From the IMG/VR virus record IMGVR_UViG_3300029309_000125, positions 1 to 35,932 of that record: a stretch of 35,932 nucleotides of DNA. One strand, given 5' to 3'. A program made the translations under genes and the position numbers. The notes under the pieces are model-generated. The model ran no database searches. It was not told the DNA's origin and worked only from the letters and a program-made list of their open reading frames with translations. The stretch comes from a virus. Below, piece after piece: positions 20,022-30,840 of the stretch (the first letter of the stretch is position 1; each line of letters begins with the position of its first letter).

Positions 20022-21239
20022 TTAAGTACCAAATGCTATTCCAGTTACTGTAAGCGTACCATCATAAGCGTCTGATCTATTATAAGTAAATCCACTTAAT
20101 GACGAACTTGATAGTGTGCCTAAAGTATCAGATATATCTATAAATAAAAGTGTATTAGGAAATGCGGTTGCAAATGTATAAACTTGATCACCATCTTCTG
20201 TTGACGCTAATGTAAAAAATTTAATAATTAATTTATTTGTTCCTGTTCCTATAGTTATAATTTTAGCATTAGTAAGTGTACCAGTACCACTACCTGTACC
20301 TGATCCTGTACCATCTGTAAGAACGCCTCCAATTACTAAATCACTTATTGCTGTTGAAGCAACGTGTTCAGGATTACCTGTACCACTAGTTGTTCTACCA
20401 ATAAAGGAATTTTGTGCTATCTGTGCCATTGTAGCTAGACTAACTGCATTACCAGCTAACTCTGAAGAACCTACTGCACCATCAGATATTTGTGCTGATC
20501 CAACTGCATTACCAGCTATTTTAGAAGCTGTAACTGCATTGTTACCTATCTTAGCTTCTGTTACTGCACTATCTTTTATTTCTGCTGTATCAACAGAATC
20601 TGAAGCTAATGCTAATTCACCTGAATTAAATGTAAAATCACTTGTAACATCTACTGATATATTATTAGCAGTAATATCTATACCATTACCACCAGTAACA
20701 GCATCACCTGCTACAGATGAAAATGTTTTAGCTTCTATATTTCCTGTGTCATCAAATCCAATAACTTTATTTACCCTAGATGTAGATGATTCAGTAATAT
20801 TATAAGTAATACTATCAGCATCACTTACAGGAAAACTTAAACTGTTATCTAGTATTTGTTGTTGTTGTTGATTTTGTGCTACTGCTCTATCTAATCCTGT
20901 GTTTAATGCAGTAGGATCAATAGCTGATCCATTTTGTAAATCATATTCCTGGGTCATTGCAACTATTCTTTCAATAGTTACTTTATCTCCACTACCATAT
21001 CCAGCACCACCAATAGTAACAGTACCACCATTTGATGGATCACCACCTGTTTCAACTTTATATTCTGTATTATTTGATGGACTAGAAACTCTACTTAAAG
21101 TTACCTCTGCTGTAGCTCCTGATGCTAACGCTGTAACAACAATATCAGCTTCATTAAAAAACTTAATATTAAAGTTATAAACTGTCGTAGGCGAGCTAGG
21201 ACTAAACTGTAATTTATTGCTTGTATTCGATAAAGACAT
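20022..21239 (-). CDS. Tail fibre protein (T7 gp17-like N-terminus)
   Basis: The 405-residue protein begins with a tail-attachment region (TVYNFNIKFFNEADIVVTAL, residues about 18-37, then SRVSSP and YGSGDKVTI), which is the T7 gp17-type N-terminal domain that docks the fibre to the tail. It carries AVT-x-x-KI-x-x-x-AV-type repeats (DSAVTEAKIGNNAVTASKIA), as in trimeric fibre stalks, and a Gly/Thr-rich C-terminal part. It binds the host surface. A TTGACA-type promoter and CAGGAGA ribosome-binding site lie upstream. Confidence 0.85.
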   Translation of the reverse strand: MSLSNTSNKLQFSPSSPTTVYNFNIKFFNEADIVVTALASGATAEVTLSRVSSPSNNTEYKVETGGDPSNGGTVTIGGAGYGSGDKVTIERIVAMTQEYDLQNGSAIDPTALNTGLDRAVAQNQQQQQILDNSLSFPVSDADSITYNITESSTSRVNKVIGFDDTGNIEAKTFSSVAGDAVTGGNGIDITANNISVDVTSDFTFNSGELALASDSVDTAEIKDSAVTEAKIGNNAVTASKIAGNAVGSAQISDGAVGSSELAGNAVSLATMAQIAQNSFIGRTTSGTGNPEHVASTAISDLVIGGVLTDGTGSGTGSGTGTLTNAKIITIGTGTNKLIIKFFTLASTEDGDQVYTFATAFPNTLLFIDISDTLGTLSSSSLSGFTYNRSDAYDGTLTVTGIAFGT

Positions 21240-21259
21240 ACTATCTCCTGTTATTTAAA

Positions 21260-21288
21260 TTTCTAATTTTTAGCATTGACAATGTCAA
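21260..21288 (-). promoter_or_regulatory. Candidate promoter for the tail fibre unit
   Basis: On the minus strand, TTGACA (21288-21283) is followed after 17 bases by TAGAAA (21265-21260). The -35 element is one arm of a perfect inverted repeat TTGACA-n-TGTCAA (21276-21288), so a regulator might bind there. It lies in the gap between the 2115-residue gene and the fibre gene. Confidence 0.55.
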
Positions 21289-21293
21289 GCTTA

Positions 21294-24200
21294 TTATAAT
21301 TCTCTTAGCCTTTTCTTTCTCTTTTCTATTCCATATAGAATATCACCACCTAATGGTATATCTCTTAACCATTCAAAATCATGTGGTTTATCTTTAGTTT
21401 TATCTAAAACCATATTTTTATACATAGATTCTATTATTCTTGTACCAAAGAACGGAGCTATGTTTACAAATGAATTTACAAATTTATCAACGTCACCAGT
21501 TTCTAATAATCTTACTATTTCAAATCCATTGAAAAAAGGATTTATACCCATGATAGCTTTAAAATATTGAGTACCTATACTAGCTTCTTGGATTTCTTCT
21601 ACCTCATATTCGTCTGGTTCTACTTTAGCTAGCTGTGCTAACTCTTTAATTCCTTTTCTAACTGCTTGTTCAATAATTAATGTAAGAACTATAAACTGTA
21701 CTGTTCCTTTAAATCCTTGTTTAAGTTGTTCTTCACCTACACTTTTAAGTGCTTCATTATTAGTACGGCCCCCAGCAATCATGTTTTCTGTACCAGATAA
21801 TAATAAACTTACACCTTGTCTTCCAAATCTATCACACATTTTAAATGCAAAACTTTGTAATACTAATAATGGTCTAGCCCAGGGATTATCAATATAAAAT
21901 TTTATATGATCAGATGTTGTAATAGGATGAAACTCTGCCATTTCCATATACAATAATAATTTAACATCTTCTGATAATACATTTTTTCTTAAATCATTTA
22001 TGACTCCTTGAATCCAGGTATCATCCACCCATTTATCTTTTAGTATGTCATATAATTTTTGTGGATCATTATGTGCTAAATTTGTATATTTAATAGTTAC
22101 TGATTTAACTAAAGATGATTTACCTATAAAGTCAGCACCTCCTAATGGTGCAAACAATCTCTTCGTTAAATCTATTATTCCTTGTTCAAACTTTTTACCA
22201 AATTTTATTTTTGCTCCTGGGTTAGACATTCCCTCCTGAAACTCAATATCATATTTTTCAATACCAATTTCTTCTAATCCAAGTTTTAAAGCTTTTCCAG
22301 CTCGATCAGTTAATCCTTTTATAACTTTACCAGATTTAGCTACAGCTCCTATTCCATTATATACAGCTGAAATAGCAATATCTGCTAACTGTAATAATAT
22401 AGTATCAGGTTGTAATATATTTACTGCTGATGTCATTGTTCTATATCTTGTAGCTAATCTTCCAGCTGGCCTATAGTTGATAGCAGATTTTAAAAGTCCT
22501 ACTAATTCTTTAATTTTTATATATGACTCTGAAGTTGTATCTAAACTAACTATTGGATTACCATCTTTATCAGTAGAAGTTTTTAAAACAGATTTATCTT
22601 CTAGTAATTCAATTAAAATATTAATTATATCACTTTCAGTTGCATCATCATTACCATCTCTATCATTTATCTCAAAAACACCATTAGATATTTCTACTGC
22701 TTGAGGCCCCTTTCCTAAAAATTGTGATCTTGCTGATATTCTAGCTGCTCTTGAAAAATAATTTTCCATATATGATATAGGATTTCCATAAAACTTAACC
22801 ATTTCTGGAGTAACTGTTTCTACTGTTCTTCTTTGTAAAAGAGCATCATGTGTTTTAGTATCAGTTAAATATGATCTAATTATATTTTTCTTCTCTCTTG
22901 GAGTTAAAATTGCTTTTGGATTACTTTCTCTTTTCTTTTTTAAAGCTTCTCTAAATCTAGATTGTAAAGCATCAGTTGGAGATTTTTCCATGTACTTTAC
23001 TAGTCCATCATAATCTACAACTTCACGTCTAAAATAATTTATATTAGATGGAAATCCTAATCTTTGTGCAATATCTGCAAAAACTTCTTGTGTTGATGTT
23101 ATAGCTTCATCACTTATACCAAACTTTTTAAGTGTGGCCCAATCTCCATTTAATGTAGCTGCAATAAATTCAGCTGCTTCTTTTGGTTTTAATGTTTTTT
23201 TAATTGTTTTAAATTCTTGTTCAAATGATGCAAAAGCTAATTTAAACTCTCTTAATAATAATTTTTCATTTTGATGAAATCTCATTAATGCTAAAAATGC
23301 TTTAGGAGAAATTGCTTTTATTCTAGTTGTTAAATTACTAGGTATTAAGAATCTAAAGAAACCTCTTGCTTTTTCAAACATTTCATTTGTTGGAATACCA
23401 AGTGTAGGTCTACTTACAGCATCTTCATATTCATCACCCAATAAATCTATTCTTGTATCAATAACTAACTCATCAGGTTTTTCTTCTGCCATTGTTTTTT
23501 GTGGTAAATAACCAGGATCATCAAACTTTTTAATTTCTTGTAAACTTTCTGCAATTTCTTTTTGCATTGTAAGATCTATGTTTTCTTCAAGATTTTTAAG
23601 AAGCTTTAATTCTTTTTCACCAAACATAGTTAACTTCATATCAGAATCTACTCTTAAAAATTCTCTTAAAGCGTTAGAGGGACTATCTAAAGCATCCCCT
23701 ACAGTTGATGCTTCTGTAGGAAAATAATACGGACCATCAATTGTTCCATCATCTTTTACTAAATCTATAGCTATAAAATTATTTATTACACCATCTTTTC
23801 TTGTAACCTCAATAATCCTCATGCTTTTTTGTCTTTCATAAGGAGCATCTTTAATTATATCTATTTCTTTTGTATCATAAGTAAATTCTTGTTCTGTTTC
23901 TAGTGTTTGATTTTCTCTTAATTCTGTTTCTAATGCCTTAACCATTTGTTTTTTTAATTCTTTTTTCTTTAGCTTTCTCCAATTCTTTGGCATCTTTTTA
24001 TATGTTCTAGCTATATCTTGTAACTCTTTTAATGTTGGTAGTTTTCCACCAAAAAATTTTCCAGCAAAATGATCTTTTAAATCTTTTATTTCTTTTTGAA
24101 TTTTTTCTTCTGTGATTGCTTTGTCAAATAAGAAACTTCTATCTTGTTTATCAATTCCTGTTTTTCTTCGAATATCATCTTTTTTAAATTCTACTTTTGC

Positions 24201-27200
24201 TGGTTTTTTCTTAACAAACGCTTCTTTAAAAGAAACAATACCTTTTCCATATTGTCTAGCACCTTTTGTTAAGTCTTCAGTATTTGCTCCAGGTTCTTTA
24301 TTTCTTGTAAATAAAATAGCTGAGATTATAAATTCTTTTTCAAAGTCTTGCAGTGTGTTGCCATTATCTTTGTACTGTTTATAAATTGAATTAAATGTAG
24401 CTTCATTTAAGTCTTTATTAGCTACATTAAGTAACTCATTAATTTTTAATTGTCTTAACTTATTTCTTTGTTTTTCTGTACCAACTTCGTCAAAGATTCT
24501 ATCTGTTCTAGCTGTTGTTCTTAGAATATCTTGTTCTAAAGGAATACCTTGAAAATTAGATTGTTCAAGAAAAGCATTATAGATTGCATCTCTACTTGTT
24601 CTTGCTTCTGTTGGAATTTTTATACCCAACTCTTTTGCTTTTCTTAAAAGTTTAGGAATAGTATAAACTTGCTTACCTTTTATTTTACTATCAAAATTTC
24701 TTAATACTGAAATTATTGCATTCCTGTGATTATTAAACTGTTGTATAGTATTAAAATCAGAAAGGTATTGTTGATAAGCATTATCTGTTGGTCTTCCTGG
24801 CATTTTAGTAGCCATTTCTCCAAGATTTCCTAAATCTAAAATTACATCAACAGTTTCATCTAATAAAGTAGTTTTTCCTAATTTGCCATATCCAAATATT
24901 TTTCTAACAAGAGCTTTAAATTCATTCCATAATGTTTGAGTTTTACTTTGTGGCATTACAATAGATGACATTTCTGCTTGAAATGCAGGGTCCATGAAAG
25001 CTTCTGTTACAAACTCAACCATAAAAGCCCCACCATAACTTAACAATCTATCACCATCATAAGTACCTTTTCTATAATGCTGTGATAGTGTAGCCATTCT
25101 ATTACCAAATCTTTGTACAAAAATATCTTGTCCAGTTTCGTTTAAATATATTTCAATTAATCTTGCTAGTTGAGCCATTTCATTATCTGCATTAGACATA
25201 TCTTTAAAATATTGTCTTAAATTATCTAAAGTAAAACCATCATCTTTGGTATAATCTTGTGCTTTTGAAATAATTCCTTTATTAACAGCGTTTCTTTCAA
25301 GAGCGTACATAGCTCGTAAAGTAATTCCATGTATCATTTCATGTAGTAAAGTTTCTAAAGTTGGAGTATTTGTTAACAATAATATGTTTCGTTCAGGATT
25401 AAAAGAACCAGCTACTCTTGAATCAGATGATTTATAAACTATTTTTACTTCATTAAATATACTAGGAAATGTTCTTTGTAATGCTTTTATTGTTTTCTTT
25501 AATGTTTTTGTTTTTGCAGTATTCATTGGTGTGTTATCTAACATATCATCTATAACATCGTTAAACATACCTACTTCACTTTTACCTGATTTTGTTTCTC
25601 CTTTATTTTTACCTTTAGTAGAAATATGACCGCCTTTTACTTTGTTCATATTTATTCCAGTATCTTTTGATCTAGTACGAGCAAGATCGTGAGTACCAGA
25701 AGTCCTTACTACACCTTTAGGTAATGGCTCATCTATAAGTAATTGAGGATCATAAACATGATAATCTAATACAGCTGTTCCTTTTTGATTTATATCAAAA
25801 TGAAATACATCTTTATTTGATAGCCTTTGCATTTTAAGTAACTCTTCAACAAATTTTGCATCATCTAAATTAGTTAAATCTTCTCTTTCGATAGTGTTTA
25901 TAACATCACCATTTTCATCATATTCTATTGCTATATGTTTTCCATCGTTATAACCAAAAACAATTTTGTTAGTTAAGTTTTCTTTAACAGATTCGTTAAC
26001 ACTATTTATAGATTCAGTTAAGGCCCCTACAGTTTTTTTATTAGGATTTTTTGCTACATCAGCTCTAGCTTTTGCAAACTTATTATTAACACCAGCTAGA
26101 GTATTTACAGCTCCAGAAATACCTACATCTAAAACTGCTCCTAATGTAGCTGCTTCTGCTAATCCCTCAGTTAGTAATGTACCCTCTCCCCATAGTTTGT
26201 GATTTAAATTACTACCAAACTGAGCAAGAGTTTCTGATCCAGCACCTGTAGCTGCAGCTTTACCTACATTTTTAAGAAATGTAAGTCCACCTCTAGTAAT
26301 TTGCTTTTTAACTAAAGGTTTTAATATTACATCTAATTCAAACTTTTCACTTAATGCTTCTACTGCTCCATCTATAACAGGCATAAATGCTGCTTTATAT
26401 ATTTGATTAACATCGCCATCATCACTAGCTGATGCTGCACCTGATGCACTAATACCCATATATAATGCACCAATTCTTTTAGAAGCTTTAAAAGAAGCAT
26501 CTCTAATTTCTTGTTTAGCTAATAATTTTTCAGCTGTAGTTTTTACTTTTTCATCTATTTCTTTACCTATTGCTTTTTTAATTTTTTTTCCACCAACTGC
26601 TTTTGCACCACTAAGACCAGCACCAACATAATTACCTGTAAAAAAAGATAGTGCTGTAACACCAAGTTGAATTAATATTCTTGGTGCTTCAAATGCAATA
26701 CCAGCCATCATCCATTTACCAAAGTCTTGCATCTCTTGAATAGTCGCTGTTCCTGTGGCCATTCTTTTATATGTTAATTCTACATCTACATCAGGTGTCC
26801 ATTTAGATCGTATTTCACTTTGTTCTTGTGCAAGCTGTTGTCCTAGTTTATTTAGTCTTTCATATCTTTCTATAGCATTATCTAAACCCTCTGCATCACC
26901 TATATTAAGTGTATCTCTACCAATAATATCAATTGCTGAAAGTATTTCTTGTCCTCCTGTTACTTCCATTTTTACTTGTTCATCAATATTTTTAAAAGAT
27001 TCTGTCCATAAACCCCAAAACCATTCTAATCCACTAGCATCATTTTCATAATAAAGACTATCCATAACATCTGGTGAATAATCTTCATCTGGATCATATG
27101 TGTTATTAATTTGATTTGTTAAAACTACACTAGTAGTAGTATCAATTACATCTTGATCCGTTAAATAAGAAGATTCTAACTCAGAATCACCAGAACTATT

Positions 27201-27641
27201 ATTTTTATAATAAGCATTTATTTCACCAAAAGGTGGAGTTTTTAATGGCCCTGGTTTAGTTACAATTGAGTTAGATGAATTAACACCTTTCCAGGTATAG
27301 TTATCTCCATATTCATACTTTGCTCTTGCTTCTAATAAATAATCATCATGGTCAACTTGATACTTAGCATTATAATATGCTCTAGCTTGTTCTCTTTCTC
27401 TATCATCATCAGTAGTAGATTCAAGTATAATTGAAGATTTATCTGGTCCAGATACTGAAAGAGGATCATTCTTCATAACATTAGCAGAGTTATTAGTAAT
27501 AGATGGTAAAAAAGAAGTAAACTTTCCTGGATTATTTGCTATAGCTTCAGTAGCTATTGTAACATCATCTTGACTTCGTAAGTGTGGATATTGAGCTTTT
27601 AATGAACGAGCTATATTTGTGTATGCTTGTAATGAACTCAT
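21294..27641 (-). CDS. Very large internal virion protein (gp16-like) with HExxH motif
   Basis: The 2115-residue protein, preceded by the gp15-like gene and followed by the tail fibre, occupies the place of T7 gp16 (about 1318 residues), the ejectosome component that lets DNA enter the cell, but is much longer. It has a hydrophobic Gly/Ala-rich region (around residues 315-345, VTALSFFTGNYVGAGLSGA) and, at 767-771, HEMIH within TLLHEMIHGITLRAM, the HExxH zinc site of metallopeptidases. Long helical and charged regions follow. It may combine ejection, membrane spanning and wall or protein cleavage. No transglycosylase signature is obvious. Confidence 0.8.
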   Translation of the reverse strand: MSSLQAYTNIARSLKAQYPHLRSQDDVTIATEAIANNPGKFTSFLPSITNNSANVMKNDPLSVSGPDKSSIILESTTDDDREREQARAYYNAKYQVDHDDYLLEARAKYEYGDNYTWKGVNSSNSIVTKPGPLKTPPFGEINAYYKNNSSGDSELESSYLTDQDVIDTTTSVVLTNQINNTYDPDEDYSPDVMDSLYYENDASGLEWFWGLWTESFKNIDEQVKMEVTGGQEILSAIDIIGRDTLNIGDAEGLDNAIERYERLNKLGQQLAQEQSEIRSKWTPDVDVELTYKRMATGTATIQEMQDFGKWMMAGIAFEAPRILIQLGVTALSFFTGNYVGAGLSGAKAVGGKKIKKAIGKEIDEKVKTTAEKLLAKQEIRDASFKASKRIGALYMGISASGAASASDDGDVNQIYKAAFMPVIDGAVEALSEKFELDVILKPLVKKQITRGGLTFLKNVGKAAATGAGSETLAQFGSNLNHKLWGEGTLLTEGLAEAATLGAVLDVGISGAVNTLAGVNNKFAKARADVAKNPNKKTVGALTESINSVNESVKENLTNKIVFGYNDGKHIAIEYDENGDVINTIEREDLTNLDDAKFVEELLKMQRLSNKDVFHFDINQKGTAVLDYHVYDPQLLIDEPLPKGVVRTSGTHDLARTRSKDTGINMNKVKGGHISTKGKNKGETKSGKSEVGMFNDVIDDMLDNTPMNTAKTKTLKKTIKALQRTFPSIFNEVKIVYKSSDSRVAGSFNPERNILLLTNTPTLETLLHEMIHGITLRAMYALERNAVNKGIISKAQDYTKDDGFTLDNLRQYFKDMSNADNEMAQLARLIEIYLNETGQDIFVQRFGNRMATLSQHYRKGTYDGDRLLSYGGAFMVEFVTEAFMDPAFQAEMSSIVMPQSKTQTLWNEFKALVRKIFGYGKLGKTTLLDETVDVILDLGNLGEMATKMPGRPTDNAYQQYLSDFNTIQQFNNHRNAIISVLRNFDSKIKGKQVYTIPKLLRKAKELGIKIPTEARTSRDAIYNAFLEQSNFQGIPLEQDILRTTARTDRIFDEVGTEKQRNKLRQLKINELLNVANKDLNEATFNSIYKQYKDNGNTLQDFEKEFIISAILFTRNKEPGANTEDLTKGARQYGKGIVSFKEAFVKKKPAKVEFKKDDIRRKTGIDKQDRSFLFDKAITEEKIQKEIKDLKDHFAGKFFGGKLPTLKELQDIARTYKKMPKNWRKLKKKELKKQMVKALETELRENQTLETEQEFTYDTKEIDIIKDAPYERQKSMRIIEVTRKDGVINNFIAIDLVKDDGTIDGPYYFPTEASTVGDALDSPSNALREFLRVDSDMKLTMFGEKELKLLKNLEENIDLTMQKEIAESLQEIKKFDDPGYLPQKTMAEEKPDELVIDTRIDLLGDEYEDAVSRPTLGIPTNEMFEKARGFFRFLIPSNLTTRIKAISPKAFLALMRFHQNEKLLLREFKLAFASFEQEFKTIKKTLKPKEAAEFIAATLNGDWATLKKFGISDEAITSTQEVFADIAQRLGFPSNINYFRREVVDYDGLVKYMEKSPTDALQSRFREALKKKRESNPKAILTPREKKNIIRSYLTDTKTHDALLQRRTVETVTPEMVKFYGNPISYMENYFSRAARISARSQFLGKGPQAVEISNGVFEINDRDGNDDATESDIINILIELLEDKSVLKTSTDKDGNPIVSLDTTSESYIKIKELVGLLKSAINYRPAGRLATRYRTMTSAVNILQPDTILLQLADIAISAVYNGIGAVAKSGKVIKGLTDRAGKALKLGLEEIGIEKYDIEFQEGMSNPGAKIKFGKKFEQGIIDLTKRLFAPLGGADFIGKSSLVKSVTIKYTNLAHNDPQKLYDILKDKWVDDTWIQGVINDLRKNVLSEDVKLLLYMEMAEFHPITTSDHIKFYIDNPWARPLLVLQSFAFKMCDRFGRQGVSLLLSGTENMIAGGRTNNEALKSVGEEQLKQGFKGTVQFIVLTLIIEQAVRKGIKELAQLAKVEPDEYEVEEIQEASIGTQYFKAIMGINPFFNGFEIVRLLETGDVDKFVNSFVNIAPFFGTRIIESMYKNMVLDKTKDKPHDFEWLRDIPLGGDILYGIEKRKKRLREL

Positions 27642-27642
27642 A

Positions 27643-30291
27643 TTATTCTTCTTCTATTTGTTGTTTATACTTATTGCCAAACATTCCTTTTCGAGCCATA
27701 GCTGTAAAATCACCTATATTAACACCAAGTGCTTTTGCATATACTTGTCCATATAAATTACCTTGAGCTATTTTTGTATAACCATCTCTTAGCTTTCTAA
27801 ATATTGGCATTAATCCAGTTATTTGTCTTCGCCCTTTTTCAAATCCAATTACTGGATAGTATGTCATTGGAATTGGTTGATCTATTGTCCAAGCATCTGG
27901 GTCAAAATCATCTGGTTCTACAGGAATAAAGGTTACTTTTGAAAGCTCAGCTTCTTGAACTTTTCTTATATCACTCGCTATTTTTCCTGTATCTTTACTT
28001 AAATCATCACCATCATATATATCATTTTCATAATCATATACTTTATTTTCAAATTGTTTATAAACTATAGTTTCATCTGTTTTAGGATGACTTATCATTT
28101 CATGCCTTTTTATTTTTTCTTCTATAAATGTTTCTGGAAGACCAAAGGTTGTCATTAATTTTCTACTTTGTGGAGTATGAACTAAATCTCCATGAACAGT
28201 TTTTGTTGTTATCCCTGATCCCTCGCTTTTCATTTCTCTTTGCATAAAATTAATAACAGCTAATGCTCTATCATCTTCCATTTCTTTTCTTTTTTCAAAT
28301 GCTAATGCAGCATCTCTATAAGGTTTACTCTTTTTACCACCACGTTCAGTTATTCTAATATCATTTAATACAGCTTCTACTTCTGTATAACCTTTATCAA
28401 ACATTACTAATCCATCAATAACAGTAGCTCCTGGGCCATACATTGCTTCAGCATTGTCTACTGACATATTACTTCCTACAAATCCAACATCATCTTCAGT
28501 TAAGAAATCTTCACCACTAGTATTTATAGGTATATCAACTAAAACTACACCTGTTCCTAAATTACTCCAATTCACAGCTTTACCTTGTCCTGGTATAACA
28601 AAATCATCACCTGAAACAATGTCATCTAAATCTTGGCTTTCGTTTATAAATGTAGGGGCCTCATCTCGTTCTACAAATTTATATGGAGATACAGTTTTTC
28701 TCATACCAGGTGTTCCATATATATCCTGGAATGTTAATGTCCTATAATCATTTTCAATTATTTTATTTGCATCTTCTGTAAATTCTTCTTTCATAAATTC
28801 TTGAAAAGTAATATCTCTATTACCTTGATGCCACGCTTGAAATTTTTTTAATTTATTAGTAATAAATATAGCTTCTTGTTTATCATCTTGAATCATATTT
28901 TGTTTTTCAAATAAAGCTACATAACTACCTATTTGCCTCCAAAAGGTTGCTGTTTCACTATCAAGTTGTATTTTATTACCTTTTCCATCATATATCATTT
29001 TATACATACCATTAGAATCTCTTTCACCTAACTCTCTAGAGAAATCAGAAAATACAAACCACATTAATTCTCTAGTCATAGGGTCTTTTACTTTACCAAT
29101 AGCTGTATAAACGTCTTTTAAACCAACATTTCCACCATTAATAAGTGTGGTTATTCTTTCATAAGCTGTGCCAACAGCATCATCTTCAGTAACTTTTGGA
29201 TCAGCCCTAAGACCAATTTCACCAAGCGTCATTGATATAAAACTATTTTTTAAATATTCTGGCATATCTGCTGTTCTTCTAGTTAGTTCTTCAGCAACAA
29301 ACATTTTGTTTTGAAAATTACCCTTTTTAATATCTAAAGCTGTTGCAGAGTATATCCTATTATATTCCGTAACAATTTCATCTGTTGCTATAGTTTCTTG
29401 TGCTAACAATAAATTATTTAATTCCATAGAATGTTTACCCATTAAAGGTGCATCTTCTCCACCCTCACTTAATCTATTTATTTGACCTCTAATTTTATTT
29501 AAAACTTGTATTCTTTCATCACCTTTTAATAAATTACCAGCTACATCTTTTTGATATTGTCTAATTGATTTTTCAATAGTTTGATATAAAACTAAACTTT
29601 CAACTTGTTCAGCGTCACCAGGATCACTTATTTGTTTTAAGAAATCTATATTTGATTGTTGATTAAGACTTAATTCTTCCAAAGTAGCTTTATCTGCATC
29701 AGACATTACAGCAGTTGAATCATCACCATATTGATCTTGTAGATCTAAAATCTTTCTAGTATCAGAAATAATAGATTGTTCTAAATCAAACTTCTTTTGA
29801 GATACATCTCTTTTAAATTCTACCTGATCTCTTTTTACATCAATTTGTGAGAAAATTTTATTTTTTGTAGAATTAATATAATTTAATTCATCTCTAGTAT
29901 ATTTTTGTTCTGATAACCAGTTTTCATATTCTTGTTTAGCTGGTGTAATAACTACTGATTCTATGTCTTCAAATGGTACTCTATTTTCAGTTATAGTACC
30001 ATCAGGGTTTGTAGTAGGAGCATATTGTCCTTTTCCTAATAAAGCATCTTGTTGTTGTCTTTCTAAATTTACCTGAAACTCATCTGTTTCTTTATCAAAA
30101 GCAACTCTTCTTGCTCTTGAATCTAATTCATTTTTTGTTTTAAGAACTTGTTGAATTGATGATCCAACCTTTTCTGCTGCTTGAGATAGTGCTTGTCCTG
30201 GTAGTCCAGCTGTTCTAAGACTACCCTCTACACCTCCAGATTCACCTGATGGTTTTACTTGTTGATTATATTTTTTAAGTTGTATGGCCAT
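27643..30291 (-). CDS. Internal virion protein (gp15-like)
   Basis: The 882-residue protein lies between the gp14-like and gp16-like genes, the order seen in T7. It is long and mostly helical with charged repeats (for example KRDQVEFKRDVSQKKFDLEQ) and a proline/acidic-rich C-terminal end. It is predicted to form part of the inner core and the channel that delivers DNA. The call rests on position and composition; no short motif is diagnostic. Confidence 0.75.
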   Translation of the reverse strand: MAIQLKKYNQQVKPSGESGGVEGSLRTAGLPGQALSQAAEKVGSSIQQVLKTKNELDSRARRVAFDKETDEFQVNLERQQQDALLGKGQYAPTTNPDGTITENRVPFEDIESVVITPAKQEYENWLSEQKYTRDELNYINSTKNKIFSQIDVKRDQVEFKRDVSQKKFDLEQSIISDTRKILDLQDQYGDDSTAVMSDADKATLEELSLNQQSNIDFLKQISDPGDAEQVESLVLYQTIEKSIRQYQKDVAGNLLKGDERIQVLNKIRGQINRLSEGGEDAPLMGKHSMELNNLLLAQETIATDEIVTEYNRIYSATALDIKKGNFQNKMFVAEELTRRTADMPEYLKNSFISMTLGEIGLRADPKVTEDDAVGTAYERITTLINGGNVGLKDVYTAIGKVKDPMTRELMWFVFSDFSRELGERDSNGMYKMIYDGKGNKIQLDSETATFWRQIGSYVALFEKQNMIQDDKQEAIFITNKLKKFQAWHQGNRDITFQEFMKEEFTEDANKIIENDYRTLTFQDIYGTPGMRKTVSPYKFVERDEAPTFINESQDLDDIVSGDDFVIPGQGKAVNWSNLGTGVVLVDIPINTSGEDFLTEDDVGFVGSNMSVDNAEAMYGPGATVIDGLVMFDKGYTEVEAVLNDIRITERGGKKSKPYRDAALAFEKRKEMEDDRALAVINFMQREMKSEGSGITTKTVHGDLVHTPQSRKLMTTFGLPETFIEEKIKRHEMISHPKTDETIVYKQFENKVYDYENDIYDGDDLSKDTGKIASDIRKVQEAELSKVTFIPVEPDDFDPDAWTIDQPIPMTYYPVIGFEKGRRQITGLMPIFRKLRDGYTKIAQGNLYGQVYAKALGVNIGDFTAMARKGMFGNKYKQQIEEE

Positions 30292-30300
30292 AATTATTTC

Positions 30301-30840
30301 CTAAGCTATGTTAGGTGCGTTACCTAAATTAATATCTCCTTCAAAACCACCTGTTCCTCCTCCAGGAGATTGTAGTTTATATGCTTGTGATAAATTATAA
30401 GCTGTTCCTACACCTTGTAAGAACGTACCAGCTGCTCCTATTCTAGATGTATATCTAGCTACTCTTCCCTCATAAATAGATTGTTGGGCTTTTGATTCTC
30501 CACCTAACTGTGCAATATCAGACTGACGTTTTAATTCTAATTGATCTAAACTCATTTTTGCAGCTTCATCGGCTAATGCTAATAAATCTCCACCCTCTAA
30601 CATACCACCTGTAGCACCTACTGCCATTTGTTGGCTACCTCTTAATTCTCTTTGATCTCTAGCAAGTCTTCTACCTCTTTCAGCAATAGCCATTGATTCA
30701 GCATCTGCTTGTTGTCTAGCTACTTTAGCATTATATTTAGCCATTGCATCTTGTGCTTTACCAGATTGATATTGACCATAAGCTGATATACCAGCTCCAG
30801 CTATAGCTACTCCAGCTGCTATTGTTGTTAATGCTGCCAT
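30301..30840 (-). CDS. Internal virion protein (gp14-like)
   Basis: The 179 residues open with a hydrophobic Ala/Gly-rich segment (MAALTTIAAGVAIAGAGISA) that may act as a membrane-inserting helix. They continue with a long helical Gln/Ala-rich region (DQRELRGSQQMAVGATGGML). This is the pattern of T7 gp14, which enters the outer membrane during DNA ejection. The gene is in the T7 order between gp13- and gp15-like genes. Confidence 0.8.
   Translation of the reverse strand: MAALTTIAAGVAIAGAGISAYGQYQSGKAQDAMAKYNAKVARQQADAESMAIAERGRRLARDQRELRGSQQMAVGATGGMLEGGDLLALADEAAKMSLDQLELKRQSDIAQLGGESKAQQSIYEGRVARYTSRIGAAGTFLQGVGTAYNLSQAYKLQSPGGGTGGFEGDINLGNAPNIA

Noticed and set aside
20539-21180. Two rightward frames opposite the tail fibre gene
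   Set aside because: They are antisense shadows of the repetitive Val/Ser/Thr codons of the fibre gene with no start signals.
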